DNA of 64,000 nt, taken from assembly GCF_002931055.1 (NCBI RefSeq), contig NZ_PSXX01000014.1, forward strand, positions 40,884 through 104,883. The letters run 5' to 3'. This DNA is from Pseudoclavibacter sp. AY1H1 (GTDB lineage Bacteria > Actinomycetota > Actinomycetes > Actinomycetales > Microbacteriaceae). Position 1 is the first letter of the stretch; each line of letters opens with the position of its first letter. Shown here piece by piece: positions 41,414 through 50,573 of the stretch. Under the pieces are notes generated by a model that saw nothing but the letters and a program-made list of their open reading frames with translations, was not told where the DNA came from and made no database searches. Position numbers and translations under genes: made by a program.

Positions 41414-42843
41414 GAGTCGAACCCCAGCCCGACTGCATCCATCGTCTTCAGCCACAGTCCGCGCTTGCCTTCGTTGCGGTCGGCGCGCGCCATCTCGGCG
41501 AGCGACACCTTCGCGCCGAACGACGCGAACGGCTCCGGCGGGAACGGCAGCGGCTTCTTCTTCACGAAGTCCATGCGCGTGCGCTCGGTCTCCTCGCCGC
41601 TCAGCAGGTCGAGGAGCACGTTCGCCGCGTACCTGGTCGCGCCGACGCCGAGGCCGGTGAAGCCGGCGGCATGCGCGACGCGGCCGTCGTACTCGGTGTC
41701 GAAGAACGAGAAGAAGCGCGTGCACGTGTCGATGACCCCGCCCCACTTGTGGGAGAAGCCGAGCCCCTCCAGCTGCGGGTAGGTGGCGATGAAGTGCGCC
41801 GCGAGCTTCTCGAACGTCTTGGGGCGCTGGTCGTACTCCTTCTTGATGCGCCCGCCGTAGTTGTACACGGCGTCGTACCCGCCGTAGAGGATGCGCGTGC
41901 GGCCATCCGCATCCGTCACCAGTCGCGAGTAGTGGAAGCGGTTGTTGAGGTCGGTGATGCCCTGGCGCCGCTTCCAGCCGATCGACTCGAGCTGCTCGTC
42001 GCTCAACGGGTTCGTCATGAGCACGTAGTCGTAGACGGGGACCGTGTAGAAGCGGTCGCGCTTGATGAGCGCGGGGAACGCGTTCGTGCCGAGGGCCACG
42101 CGCTGCGCGTAGACGCTACCCTCGTCGGTCTCGACCGTGACCCCGCCCCCGTCGGCGTCGAGCGAACGGACCGGGGTGTTCTCGAAGATCGCGACACCCA
42201 TGCCGAGCACCACGCGCCGCAGCTCCCACACGAGCTTCGCGGGGTTCACGAGCGACGTGCCCTCGCGTTCGTAGGCTCCCGCCAGGTAGAGGGGCGACGC
42301 AGCTTCGGCTTGCACCTGCTGCCGGTCGAAGAACTCGACGCCCGAATCTCCGACGGCCTCGTCCTCGAGTTCCGTGACCTGGTGGGGCTCGGTGGCGACG
42401 CGCAGCACCCCGGTCTCCTCGTAGTCGCAGTCCATGCTGTACCGCTTGACGGTGTCGCCGATCTCGCGCAGGTTCTCGAGGCCGAGCGCCTGCAGCTTCG
42501 CGAACTCATGCGGCAGGCGGTCCTTGCCGTTCGAAGCGCCGTGCGTGAGGCTCGCCTCGCAGAATCCGCCGTTGCGACCGGATGCCGCCCAGCCGACCCG
42601 CTGTCCTTCCAGGAGCACGACCTTTCGCTTCGGGTCGCGCTCCTTCGCCAGCAGGGCGGTCCACAGTCCCGTGTATCCGCCACCCACGATCACGAGATCG
42701 GCCGTGTGGTTGCCGCGCAGCGGGGGCAGTGCCTCCGGGCGGCCCGGATCGTCGAGCCAGTAGGTCGTCGCCTTCGCACCGGCGAGGGATGCTGCGACGC
42801 GTTCCTCGCTGATCTCGGCTTCTGCTCGATCGAACGTGGTCAT
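41410..42843 (-). CDS. FAD-dependent amine oxidoreductase (PuuB-like)
   Basis: The 477-aa DAO-type flavoprotein has Rossmann motif ADLVIVGGGYTGLWTALLAKE and GWAASGRNGGFCEASL. The C-terminal FTGLGVGATRYAANVLLDLL is the flavin-site end. The closest remembered family is gamma-glutamylputrescine oxidase, which oxidises an amine to an aldehyde. The downstream cupin, upstream permease and divergent aldehyde dehydrogenase support amine catabolism, but the exact amine is not proven. Confidence 0.9.
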   Translation of the reverse strand: MTTFDRAEAEISEERVAASLAGAKATTYWLDDPGRPEALPPLRGNHTADLVIVGGGYTGLWTALLAKERDPKRKVVLLEGQRVGWAASGRNGGFCEASLTHGASNGKDRLPHEFAKLQALGLENLREIGDTVKRYSMDCDYEETGVLRVATEPHQVTELEDEAVGDSGVEFFDRQQVQAEAASPLYLAGAYEREGTSLVNPAKLVWELRRVVLGMGVAIFENTPVRSLDADGGGVTVETDEGSVYAQRVALGTNAFPALIKRDRFYTVPVYDYVLMTNPLSDEQLESIGWKRRQGITDLNNRFHYSRLVTDADGRTRILYGGYDAVYNYGGRIKKEYDQRPKTFEKLAAHFIATYPQLEGLGFSHKWGGVIDTCTRFFSFFDTEYDGRVAHAAGFTGLGVGATRYAANVLLDLLSGEETERTRMDFVKKKPLPFPPEPFASFGAKVSLAEMARADRNEGKRGLWLKTMDAVGLGFDS

Positions 42844-42886
42844 GGTGTCCTCCGTTTGGGGGTGATGGCCATCTGTCTGCTGGTGC

Positions 42887-44347
42887 CTAGTCGTGTCTAC
42901 CCTGCGTACCTACCGTTTGGGTGGACGCACTGTCGGGTGTTGATGGAAGCTCTCGACGATCCGTCCCCCGCTGCACGAAGACCCAGATGACGACACCGAG
43001 CGCGAGCAGACCGAGAGCGATGCCGAGCTCGAGGAAACCGCCGTAGCCGGTGACCGAGAAGCCCGTTGCCCCCACGACCAGGATGATGGCGAGGATCACG
43101 GACAGGACGATCGAAAGCGGGACGAAGAACCGGGGAAGCTTGATGGGCCTCTCCGCGTCGGGCCGGTCCTTGCGAAGCAGGAAGAAGCCGGAGACGGCGA
43201 GCAGGTGCGTGAGGATGTAGCCGAGGTTGCCCGTGACGATGATCGCGAGCGGGTTCTGCAGCACCACGAGGATGACGACGTTCATGACGAGCATCACGTT
43301 GAGCGAGCGGAGCGGCACGCCGCGCTTGTTGAGGACACCCAGGCCGCGGACCGTCACGCCCTCCTTGCCCATGTTGAAGAGAACGCGCGACGCATCCGCC
43401 ACCGACGTGGTCATGATGAGCAGCAGCGAGGCGATGAGGCACACGACCATGAAGTCGGACGCGCCGCCCACCAGGTCGGCGAAGCTCGCGATGAAGAACG
43501 TGGCCGGGTCTTCGGCGATGGCGGCCTCACCGGCGTACCCGCCGAGGGTGAGCGGCACGAGGAAGAACACGCCGAGGCAGAAGAGGACGGATGCCTTGAT
43601 CGCGCGCGTCGTGTCCTTTACGGAGTCGCGGTACTCGGGTGCGAAGGTGGCGCACACTTCGATGCCGAAGGTCGTCCAGGCCATGATGTACAGCCACACG
43701 ATGGCCGTGTGGAGGCCCTCGATGCCGTGCAGGTTCCACGTGAGATCCATGGGCGCCCAGTCGGACTGGAACAGCGGGAACACGATGAAGACGAAGAGCG
43801 GGATCATGAGGATCGCCGCGGTCACGTAGACGAAGGTCATCGTCACGCGCACGCCGATGACGTTGATCAGGTACATGACGCCGATCACGATGAGCCCCAC
43901 CATGACGGGGAACGTGATCGAGACCGGGCCGAGCTGCAGCACCCAGTCCTGGTCGGGGAACCACTGGGCCATGACGAGGGAGCCCGTTACGGCGCCGTAG
44001 GTGGCGAGGTTCGTGCCCCACGGCAGCCAGTAGCCGACGCCGGCGAGCGGTGCGACCCAGGGCGCGCGCTTCTTCCAGGCCTCCGCGGCGTAGTGCGCGA
44101 TACCGCCGGACGAGTCGGGGAACATCGTCGCCAACTCCGTGTAGATCCAGTTGACCCCCATCGCGAGCAGCATCGAGATGGCCCACAGCACGGCGGCACC
44201 CCAGCCGCCGAGGCCGGCGATGGATGCGCCGAGCGTGGCGATCAGCGCGGCCGGCATGGTCATCGCCATGGCGAAGCCGTCGAACCAGCGCATTCGCTTG
44301 GGGAGGTGTTCCGCCTGGACCGCGGCGGGGATCTGTTCTGTCGACAT
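42887..44347 (-). CDS. APC-family amino acid/polyamine permease
   Basis: The 486-aa membrane protein has about twelve helices. It begins MSTEQIPAAVQAEHLPKRM, and its first helix is FAMAMTMPAALIATLGASIAG. MFPDSSGGIAHYAAEAW is the conserved APC loop. ATG 44347 has GGAG 6 nt upstream. It lies 43 bp before the oxidoreductase in the same operon and is divergent from the aldehyde dehydrogenase. It probably imports the amine degraded by the cluster. Confidence 0.93.
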   Translation of the reverse strand: MSTEQIPAAVQAEHLPKRMRWFDGFAMAMTMPAALIATLGASIAGLGGWGAAVLWAISMLLAMGVNWIYTELATMFPDSSGGIAHYAAEAWKKRAPWVAPLAGVGYWLPWGTNLATYGAVTGSLVMAQWFPDQDWVLQLGPVSITFPVMVGLIVIGVMYLINVIGVRVTMTFVYVTAAILMIPLFVFIVFPLFQSDWAPMDLTWNLHGIEGLHTAIVWLYIMAWTTFGIEVCATFAPEYRDSVKDTTRAIKASVLFCLGVFFLVPLTLGGYAGEAAIAEDPATFFIASFADLVGGASDFMVVCLIASLLLIMTTSVADASRVLFNMGKEGVTVRGLGVLNKRGVPLRSLNVMLVMNVVILVVLQNPLAIIVTGNLGYILTHLLAVSGFFLLRKDRPDAERPIKLPRFFVPLSIVLSVILAIILVVGATGFSVTGYGGFLELGIALGLLALGVVIWVFVQRGTDRRELPSTPDSASTQTVGTQGRHD

Positions 44348-44544
44348 GCGTGACTCCATCGATTCGGGGGCGGCGATGCTCTCGCCGTCGCACTGCGCCC
44401 ACTCTGGCCCCGACTTCTTCGTCGGCGCAAGATATAGGCGCTCAAGTTGCTGAAAACGTAACTCTTGCGAAACATAACTGCTTGTTCGTGAGAATGCAAC
44501 GCCGTAGGGTGAAGGGGATCGTTCACCACACAAGGAGGTGCGGA

Positions 44545-46005
44545 GTGACAACTCTGCCTGCAGCAACCCGTACCCAGCTCTTTCTCGCTGGAGACTTCGT
44601 CGATGGCTCCACCGGGGAGCAGACCGACGTCGTGAGCCCCGTCACCGGTCAGGTCATCGCATCCATCGCAGTGCCAGGCCAGGCCGACCTCGACAAGGCC
44701 GTCGAGAAGGCCCGGACGGCGCAGAAAGCCTGGCGCAAGCTCGGGGTCTTCGAACGGGCGAAGGTCTGCCACCGCATCGGCGACGCCATCGAACGACGCG
44801 TCGACGAGCTCGCGCGACTCCAGACGCTCGAGCAGGGCAAGCCCGTCGCCGAATCGATCGCCGACATCAAGGAAGCCGCGCAGCTCTTCCACCTGCACGC
44901 CGAGGATGCGCTGCGCCTCTACGGCGAGACCCTGCCATCGAGCGACATCGACAAGCGCATGTTCACCTACCGGGCACCCGTCGGCACGTGGGGCATCATC
45001 ACCCCCTGGAACTTCCCCCTCCTCATGTTCACGGAGTTCGTCGCCCCGGGCCTCGCGACCGGGAACGCCTGCATCGTGAAGCCGCCGAGCAACACCCCGC
45101 TTGCCGTGCTCGCAGCCATGGACTGCCTCCTCGAGGCCGGCGTCCCCGACGGCCTCGTCAGTGTGCTGCCCGGCGACGGGCCGTTCGGCGCGCAGCTCGT
45201 GTCGCATCCCGGCATCGACGCGATCGGCTTCATCGGCTCCTCGGCGACCGGCGCGAAGATCGTGCAGACCGCCGGCCTCAAGCGCTCGCTGATGGAGTGC
45301 TCCGGCAACGGCCCCATCGTCGTCCTCGAGGACGCGAACATCGAGCGCGCCGCGAAGGCCGCCGTCGATTCTGCCTTCTACTGCGGCGGCCAGGTCTGCT
45401 GCGCGACCGAGCGCCTCATCGTGCACCACCGCGTCCACGACGCGTTCGTCGAATCGGCGCTCGCCTACGCGAGCTCGCACGTCGTCCTCGGCGACCCGTT
45501 CGACCCGGCCGTGAACCTCGGGCCGCTCAACAACGAGGGAGTGGCCGCCAAGATGGACAGGCACCTCGACGAGGCACGCCGCCTCGGCTTCGACGTCCTT
45601 CTCGGCGGTGGCCGAGCGGCAGGCCACCCCACCGGGCTGTACTACGACTTCACGATCGTCGACGGGGTCAGCGAGGCCAGCCTGCTGTCGCAGGAGGAAT
45701 CGTTCGGCCCAGTGCTGCCGATCCTCACCGCGAAGGACGATGACGACGCGCTTCGGATCGCGAACGCCGACCGCCTCGGTCTGCAGTCCGCTGTCTTCAC
45801 GGAGAGCCTCAGCAAGGCCTACCGCTTCATCGAGGAACTCGAGACGGGCCAGGTCATCGTCAACGACTCCAACGGCTGGTGGGACATCAACATGCCGTTC
45901 GGCGGCGCAGGCGGCAAGGGCACCGGATGGGGACGCATCGGGGGCATGTACACGCTGCACGACATGACCGATCTCCGCACCGGCGCCATCCACGTCGGCT
46001 CCTAG
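44545..46005 (+). CDS. Aldehyde dehydrogenase
   Basis: The 486-aa NAD(P)-dependent aldehyde dehydrogenase has GIITPWNFPLLMFTEFVAPG, the catalytic glutamate in SLMECSGNGP and the catalytic cysteine in GGQVCCATERL. GTG 44545 has AAGGAGG 6 nt upstream. It is divergent from the APC permease operon. In this setting it most likely oxidises the aldehyde produced by the amine oxidoreductase, as PuuC does in putrescine degradation. Confidence 0.94.
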   Translation: MTTLPAATRTQLFLAGDFVDGSTGEQTDVVSPVTGQVIASIAVPGQADLDKAVEKARTAQKAWRKLGVFERAKVCHRIGDAIERRVDELARLQTLEQGKPVAESIADIKEAAQLFHLHAEDALRLYGETLPSSDIDKRMFTYRAPVGTWGIITPWNFPLLMFTEFVAPGLATGNACIVKPPSNTPLAVLAAMDCLLEAGVPDGLVSVLPGDGPFGAQLVSHPGIDAIGFIGSSATGAKIVQTAGLKRSLMECSGNGPIVVLEDANIERAAKAAVDSAFYCGGQVCCATERLIVHHRVHDAFVESALAYASSHVVLGDPFDPAVNLGPLNNEGVAAKMDRHLDEARRLGFDVLLGGGRAAGHPTGLYYDFTIVDGVSEASLLSQEESFGPVLPILTAKDDDDALRIANADRLGLQSAVFTESLSKAYRFIEELETGQVIVNDSNGWWDINMPFGGAGGKGTGWGRIGGMYTLHDMTDLRTGAIHVGS

Positions 46006-46129
46006 TCCGACCCCACCTCGGTCGGGTCCTGCCTCAGCATGCGCGCTGCGGCAGGACCCGCCCCATCGTGCGAGCATGAAAGCAGGTCAGAACGTGATGA
46101 CACCGCAGCACAGGAACCGAGGAGCAGCC

Positions 46130-46582
46130 GTGAACGAACTCGACGACATCGATCGGCAGCTCATCGCGATCCTGCAGAAGGATGGCCGGCGCTCTTTCAA
46201 GGACATCGCCGACGAGACCGGGCACCCCGCGTCGTCGGTCAGATACCGAGTCCAGCGACTTGAGGATTCGGGCATCCTGCAGATCGTCGGCATCGCGAAC
46301 CCGCTCTCGATCGGCTTCGACCACCTGGCCATGGTGGGCATCCACTGCGAACCCGGAGCTGCGCGCAGCGTCTGCGAGTCGCTGTCCGCGCTTCCTGAGA
46401 CGAGCTACGTCGTGCTCACGAGCGGTGGCTTCGATGTCATGGTCGAGGTGATCTGCCGCGACATGGAGCACTACAAGGAACTCCTGCTGGAGCGCCTCCA
46501 GACGACCGTCGGCGTGCGCCGCACTGAGACCTTCTTCGTACTGGAAGCGCACAAGCTCGCCTACGGGTGGGGCGTCGGATAG
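46130..46582 (+). CDS. Lrp/AsnC-family regulator of the amine cluster
   Basis: The 150-aa regulator has an HTH (DDIDRQLIAILQKDGRRSF, KDIADETGHPASSVRYRV) and a RAM domain (SYVVLTSGGFDVMVEVICRD). GTG 46130 is preferred: GAGGAG lies 5 nt upstream, whereas ATG 46097 and ATG 46076 have no better support. It directly follows the aldehyde dehydrogenase. It probably controls the divergent permease/oxidase and dehydrogenase promoters in response to an amino acid or amine. Confidence 0.9.
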   Translation: MNELDDIDRQLIAILQKDGRRSFKDIADETGHPASSVRYRVQRLEDSGILQIVGIANPLSIGFDHLAMVGIHCEPGAARSVCESLSALPETSYVVLTSGGFDVMVEVICRDMEHYKELLLERLQTTVGVRRTETFFVLEAHKLAYGWGVG

Positions 46583-46711
46583 TCGGCGCCACTCCCCTGG
46601 TCTCGCGCTCGCACCGCATCCGGATCTTCCGGCGGATCCACCGCCTCCACCGCTACCCTCGGGCTCACGCGGCCCCACGATCGGTGCTGCGCCATCGATC
46701 AAGGGGAACTC

Positions 46712-47344
46712 ATGACCGACATCACTGAACTGCTCGCGCTCATCCCGGTGGACGACATCGCCGGCAAGCTCGGCGTCGACAAGCAGACCGCGCAGCATGG
46801 GATCCAGGCAGCGTTGCCGACCCTCATCGGCGGGCTGCAGGCCAACGCGGCTGACCCCGCCGGGGCCGCATCGCTCGAGCATGCGCTGGCGAAGAAGGAC
46901 ACGACCCTCGTCGACGGCCGTGTCTCGCTCGCCGACATCGACACGAACGACGGCCAGAAGATCGTCGACAACGTGTTCGGCAGCAACACCGACCAGGTCG
47001 CCGCCGCCCTCGGCTCGGCACCAGGCGGCCAGACCTCCGGCCTCGTGCAGAAGCTGCTCCCGATCCTCGCGCCCATCGTGCTCGCGTGGCTCGCGAAGAA
47101 GTTCCTCGGCGGCCAGCAGGGCGCATCCATCACGGCGGGCGCGAGCTCCGGCGGCGGCCTCGAGGACCTCCTCGGTGGGATCCTCGGCGGCGGTTCGGCG
47201 TCCGGCAGCAAGGCGGGCGGCGCGACCGGTGGCGGCGGACTCGGTGACATCCTGGGCGGAATGCTCGGCGGCTCGGGCAGCACGACGGGCGGGGGCGGGC
47301 TCGGCGACATCCTCGGCGGGCTGCTGGGCGGCGGCAAGCGCTAG
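46712..47344 (+). CDS. DUF937 protein with glycine-rich C-terminal repeats
   Basis: In the 210-aa protein, residues ~1-125 form the DUF937 helical domain, with GKLGVDKQTAQHGIQAALPTL. The rest consists of three copies of a glycine-rich unit, GGGLEDLLGGILGG, GGGLGDILGGMLGG and GGGLGDILGGLLGG, separated by Ser/Thr/Gly linkers. A hydrophobic stretch LLPILAPIVLAWLAKKFLG may associate with membranes. The family function is unknown. AAGGGG precedes the ATG. Confidence 0.85.
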   Translation: MTDITELLALIPVDDIAGKLGVDKQTAQHGIQAALPTLIGGLQANAADPAGAASLEHALAKKDTTLVDGRVSLADIDTNDGQKIVDNVFGSNTDQVAAALGSAPGGQTSGLVQKLLPILAPIVLAWLAKKFLGGQQGASITAGASSGGGLEDLLGGILGGGSASGSKAGGATGGGGLGDILGGMLGGSGSTTGGGGLGDILGGLLGGGKR

Positions 47345-47550
47345 GCGAGGAAAGACGCGGATGCGCGGGAGGGCCCGCATGCTCGGTTCGCCCTCCCGCG
47401 TGCCCGCAGCCTGACGCCAGGCACGTTCCGATCCGACCGCTGCTTCGAAACGAGACCGCCATCACCAACGCCGGTACCGAGGACCTCTGGGCAGCAATTG
47501 CGCTCGCCGCCTTCCTGATCATCGCCGCGTCCGCGATCGCGCTTCTCCTG

Positions 47551-48477
47551 ATGAAGCTGCCGATCTCTCCGAGCTCGAGACTGCCGCTGACGCCGCTCGC
47601 CGCGCAGCACCGCCTCAAACGACTCGACGACGACAGCCGGGGCTGGGAGACAGCCTTCGCTGGCGAGCTCCTCTGGCTGGCGCACCGCGGGGTGCTGCGC
47701 ATCCACGAGGTCGACGACGCGGGTGCCGTGGCGAGAATCACCGACGCGGGCTACCGACCCCCGGGCGCGACGGGGTGGGAGGTCGAGTTCCTCTGCGACG
47801 ATCCACTGCTGCCCACCTGGTCGCAGGCTCTCGTGGACACCTACTTCCCGTCGGGGACACGAAGGCCAGCGGATCGGGCGCGAGTCGATCGCACCGGCAG
47901 CGATGATCCCGCCCGCAGAGCGGCGCTGAAGACGAGCGTCATCGCCGAACTCGACCGCCACCGCGTCGACACGTCGGCCCGCGGCACCTGGGTGTCGCGG
48001 CTCCTCGGGAGCCCATACAGCCGCGCCTTCGCGGGCCTCCTGGTGGTGCCGATCGGCCTGCTGCTGCTGGCCCCTCTGCTCCCCGCCTGGGCGGTGCCCG
48101 TCTACCTCGCGGCGCTCGCCGTCGTCGTCGCACTCACCTTCGTGCGGTCTCCCCTGCAACGCCGCTGGTCGAAGCTCTGGGACCGATACCGCGAAGAGAG
48201 CCAGTACCTCCACGAACTACCGCTCGGCGAGCGCGGCGCGGGACCCACGAGAGTCGTCTACCTCGAAACGTTCGCCGAGAACCTCGGCTTCGCCGACGTC
48301 GTCCTGTACGGCCTATCGGAGGATGTGGCCCGCGGATACGCGCAACAGGCCGACATCATGGTGCGAGAAGGGCTGCTGGAGAGCATCCAGCCAGCCTGGC
48401 TGGTCCCTCAGCGCCAACGGGTCACGCCGAGCGAGCTCACCGATCTCGTCGACGGATTCCTCTTCACCGTTCGCTGA
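47551..48477 (+). CDS. DUF2207-like membrane protein, N-terminal region missing or start unusual
   Basis: From ATG 47551 the product is 308 aa. It carries the cytoplasmic DUF2207-type part (ETAFAGELLWLAHRGVLRIHE, CDDPLLPTWSQALVDTYFP) and a hydrophobic pair near 165-200. That ATG cuts through a membrane helix encoded from about 47461 (DLWAAIALAAFLIIAASAIA). No in-frame ATG, GTG or TTG lies between the DUF937 stop and that helix; the frame there reads ATC-ACC-AAC. Full DUF2207 proteins have a signal peptide and an extracellular N-terminal domain, absent here. It is either a truncated derivative or uses a non-standard start. Confidence 0.6.
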   Translation: MKLPISPSSRLPLTPLAAQHRLKRLDDDSRGWETAFAGELLWLAHRGVLRIHEVDDAGAVARITDAGYRPPGATGWEVEFLCDDPLLPTWSQALVDTYFPSGTRRPADRARVDRTGSDDPARRAALKTSVIAELDRHRVDTSARGTWVSRLLGSPYSRAFAGLLVVPIGLLLLAPLLPAWAVPVYLAALAVVVALTFVRSPLQRRWSKLWDRYREESQYLHELPLGERGAGPTRVVYLETFAENLGFADVVLYGLSEDVARGYAQQADIMVREGLLESIQPAWLVPQRQRVTPSELTDLVDGFLFTVR

Positions 48478-48522
48478 GCGCTCTCCTGCAGTCTCGTCAC
48501 CGCCAGGCGGCGCATCCGCCGA

Positions 48523-48855
48523 CTACCGGTGCGACGGGATGCTGAATCGCTTGATCTTGTCGCCCTCGACGGTCACGAACGCGCGCGAGGTGCCGTTGAA
48601 GCGGTTGCTGCGCCAGTCGAAGAACAACTCGGTCGTGTCGCCCTCGGTCGTCGCCTCCTTGATGACCATCTGAGCGCTCTGCCCGATGGCGTCACTCTGC
48701 GCCCAGCTGCTGACACCCTCTCGCCCCTCGAGCACGCGGCCCCAGTCATCGACGCAGCCGTCTTCGGCGAACGCGTCGACGAACGCCTGCTCATCCCCGT
48801 CGTTGATCGCATCGACAAGGGCCTGCACCGGCGCAGGCACTGTGATCTCAGTCAT
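48523..48855 (-). CDS. NTF2-like protein
   Basis: The 110-aa single-domain SnoaL/NTF2-fold protein has PAPVQALVDAINDGDEQAFV, then FAEDGCVDDWG, and ends GDKIKRFSIPSHR. It is probably a small-molecule-binding or isomerase-like protein of unknown role. ATG 48855 starts the fold; the longer frame reads through upstream sequence. It lies between the DUF2207-like and ectB genes, and is convergent with the former. Confidence 0.85.
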   Translation of the reverse strand: MTEITVPAPVQALVDAINDGDEQAFVDAFAEDGCVDDWGRVLEGREGVSSWAQSDAIGQSAQMVIKEATTEGDTTELFFDWRSNRFNGTSRAFVTVEGDKIKRFSIPSHR

Positions 48856-49057
48856 GGAACCCCCATCTCGTTGCGGACGATCGCCGCCCGAACGGCCACA
48901 ATGTAGCAAGCCAGCCTCCGGATTCCCGGGCATAGCCGTAAGCTCAGAATCTCAGGATGCGCGGCGACCAGCCCCACGCATCCGCCCTGCGGCTCCATAA
49001 AGGCAAGCCCGGCCCGTCACAAACGGGCCCCGTCAACAAGCAGAAGGTGAACTGAGC

Positions 49058-50383
49058 ATGAGCGACTTCTCGCCCCTTGAAGTATTTGACCGTCGCGAGT
49101 CAGAAGTCCGCGGATACATCCGCTCATTCCCCGTGGTGTTCGACCGCGCATCAGGTTCGACCCTCGTGACGGCAGACGGCGACGAATACCTCGACTTCTT
49201 CGCGGGAGCGGGCGTGCTCAACTACGGGCACAACAACCCGCTGTTCACGAAGGCTCTTGTCGAGTACATCGAGCACGGCGGCATCCTCCACGGCCTCGAC
49301 ATGGCGACCTCCGCGAAGCGGGCGTTCATCGAAGCGTTCGAGCAGTACGTGCTCGAGCCGCGCGGCTACGACTACAAGATCCAGTTCACGGGTCCCACCG
49401 GCGCCAACGCCGTCGAGGCGGCCCTCAAGGTCGCACGCCAGGCGACGGGGCGCACGAACGTGGTCGCGTTCACGAACGGCTTCCACGGCCTCAGCCTCGG
49501 CGCGGTGGCGGTCACCGGCAACAAGAAGTACCGCGACGCCGCCGGGACGACCCTCAGCGACGTCACCCGCCTCCCCTTCGAGGGATACCTGGGCGACAAG
49601 CTCGACACGCTCGGCCTGTTCGAGAAGATGCTCGATGACACCGGCAGCGGCCTCGACCTGCCCGCCGCCGTCATCGTCGAAGCCATCCAGGGCGAGGGCG
49701 GCATCAACGTCGCGAGCCCCGAATGGCTGCGACGCCTCCGCACGATCACGGAAGAGCGCGGCATCCTGCTGATCCTCGACGAGATCCAGGCGGGCATCGG
49801 CCGCAGCGGATCCTTCTTCGCGTTCGAGGAGTCTGGCATCGTCCCCGACCTCGTCACGGTGTCGAAGTCGATCTCCGCATCCGGCCTGCCCATGTCGCTG
49901 GTCCTCCTCCGCCCCGCAGTGGATGTGTGGAAGCCGGGCGCCCACACAGGAACCTTCCGCGGCAACAACCTCGCATTCGTCACGGCACGCGTCGCGCTCG
50001 AGCAGTACTGGGCTGACGACGTGTTCATGACGACGGTCGCGGAGCGTTCCGCCGAACTGCGCGCTGGCCTCGAGAGCATCGCCGCCGACTACCCGCAGCT
50101 CGGCCTCACGGTGCGCGGCCGCGGCCTCATGTACGGCATCGTCAGCCTCGACGACCGCGACCTGCCTTCGCGCATCTCCGCCGAGGCGTTCCAGCGTGGA
50201 CTCGTCATCGAGACCGCGGGCGCTTTCGAAGAGGTCCTCAAGTTCCTCCCGGCGCTCACGCTCACCAGCGATGAACTGCAGACGGGTCTCCGCATCGTGC
50301 GCGAGAGCCTCGACGCGGTCCTCTCCGGTGACGACTCCGAAGCCGAGCACGCCGTGGAAGACCACGCCGCCTCGCACGCGTAG
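49058..50383 (+). CDS. ectB: Diaminobutyrate-2-oxoglutarate aminotransferase
   Basis: The 441-aa class III aminotransferase has FAGAGVLNYGHNNPLFTKAL and GFHGLSLGAVAVTGNKKYR. The aspartate is in ILLILDEIQAGIGRSGSFF and the PLP lysine (~269) in TVSKSISASGLPMSLVL. These match EctB, which makes L-2,4-diaminobutyrate from aspartate semialdehyde. No ectA or ectC lies nearby; the gene ends in a strong hairpin. A small 7-bp hairpin (ggcccgt/acgggcc) lies in its leader at 49011-49029. Confidence 0.92.
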   Translation: MSDFSPLEVFDRRESEVRGYIRSFPVVFDRASGSTLVTADGDEYLDFFAGAGVLNYGHNNPLFTKALVEYIEHGGILHGLDMATSAKRAFIEAFEQYVLEPRGYDYKIQFTGPTGANAVEAALKVARQATGRTNVVAFTNGFHGLSLGAVAVTGNKKYRDAAGTTLSDVTRLPFEGYLGDKLDTLGLFEKMLDDTGSGLDLPAAVIVEAIQGEGGINVASPEWLRRLRTITEERGILLILDEIQAGIGRSGSFFAFEESGIVPDLVTVSKSISASGLPMSLVLLRPAVDVWKPGAHTGTFRGNNLAFVTARVALEQYWADDVFMTTVAERSAELRAGLESIAADYPQLGLTVRGRGLMYGIVSLDDRDLPSRISAEAFQRGLVIETAGAFEEVLKFLPALTLTSDELQTGLRIVRESLDAVLSGDDSEAEHAVEDHAASHA

Positions 50384-50401
50384 CTGCTCGCAGCGCTCGA
50401 C

Positions 50402-50446
50402 AGACGCGCCCCCGGCCCGACCTTCATGGTCGCCGGGGGCGCGTCT
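50402..50446 (+). terminator. Intrinsic terminator after ectB
   Basis: The 15-bp perfect arms agacgcgcccccggc (50402-50416) and gccgggggcgcgtct (50432-50446) enclose a further gacc/ggtc stem. The hairpin begins 19 bp after the ectB stop and isolates the gene transcriptionally from what follows. Confidence 0.8.
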
Positions 50447-50573
50447 CTGTCTCTGCGCCCCGGGCACAGACAAGTCACCCCGAAACACCCTCCGCGCGCC
50501 GGCAACATGCTTCTGGCTCGCTCCTGTGGCTGTGGCTGTGGGGGCGGGGGCGGGAGTGGGAGTGGGAGTGGGG

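Noticed and set aside
41323..42990. 555-codon plus-strand open frame antisense to the FAD oxidoreductase
   Set aside because: Shadow frame with biased composition and no domain; the minus-strand gene has clear motifs.
44260..46077. 605-codon minus-strand open frame antisense to the aldehyde dehydrogenase
   Set aside because: The plus strand encodes a complete aldehyde dehydrogenase with catalytic residues; the antisense product has no domain.
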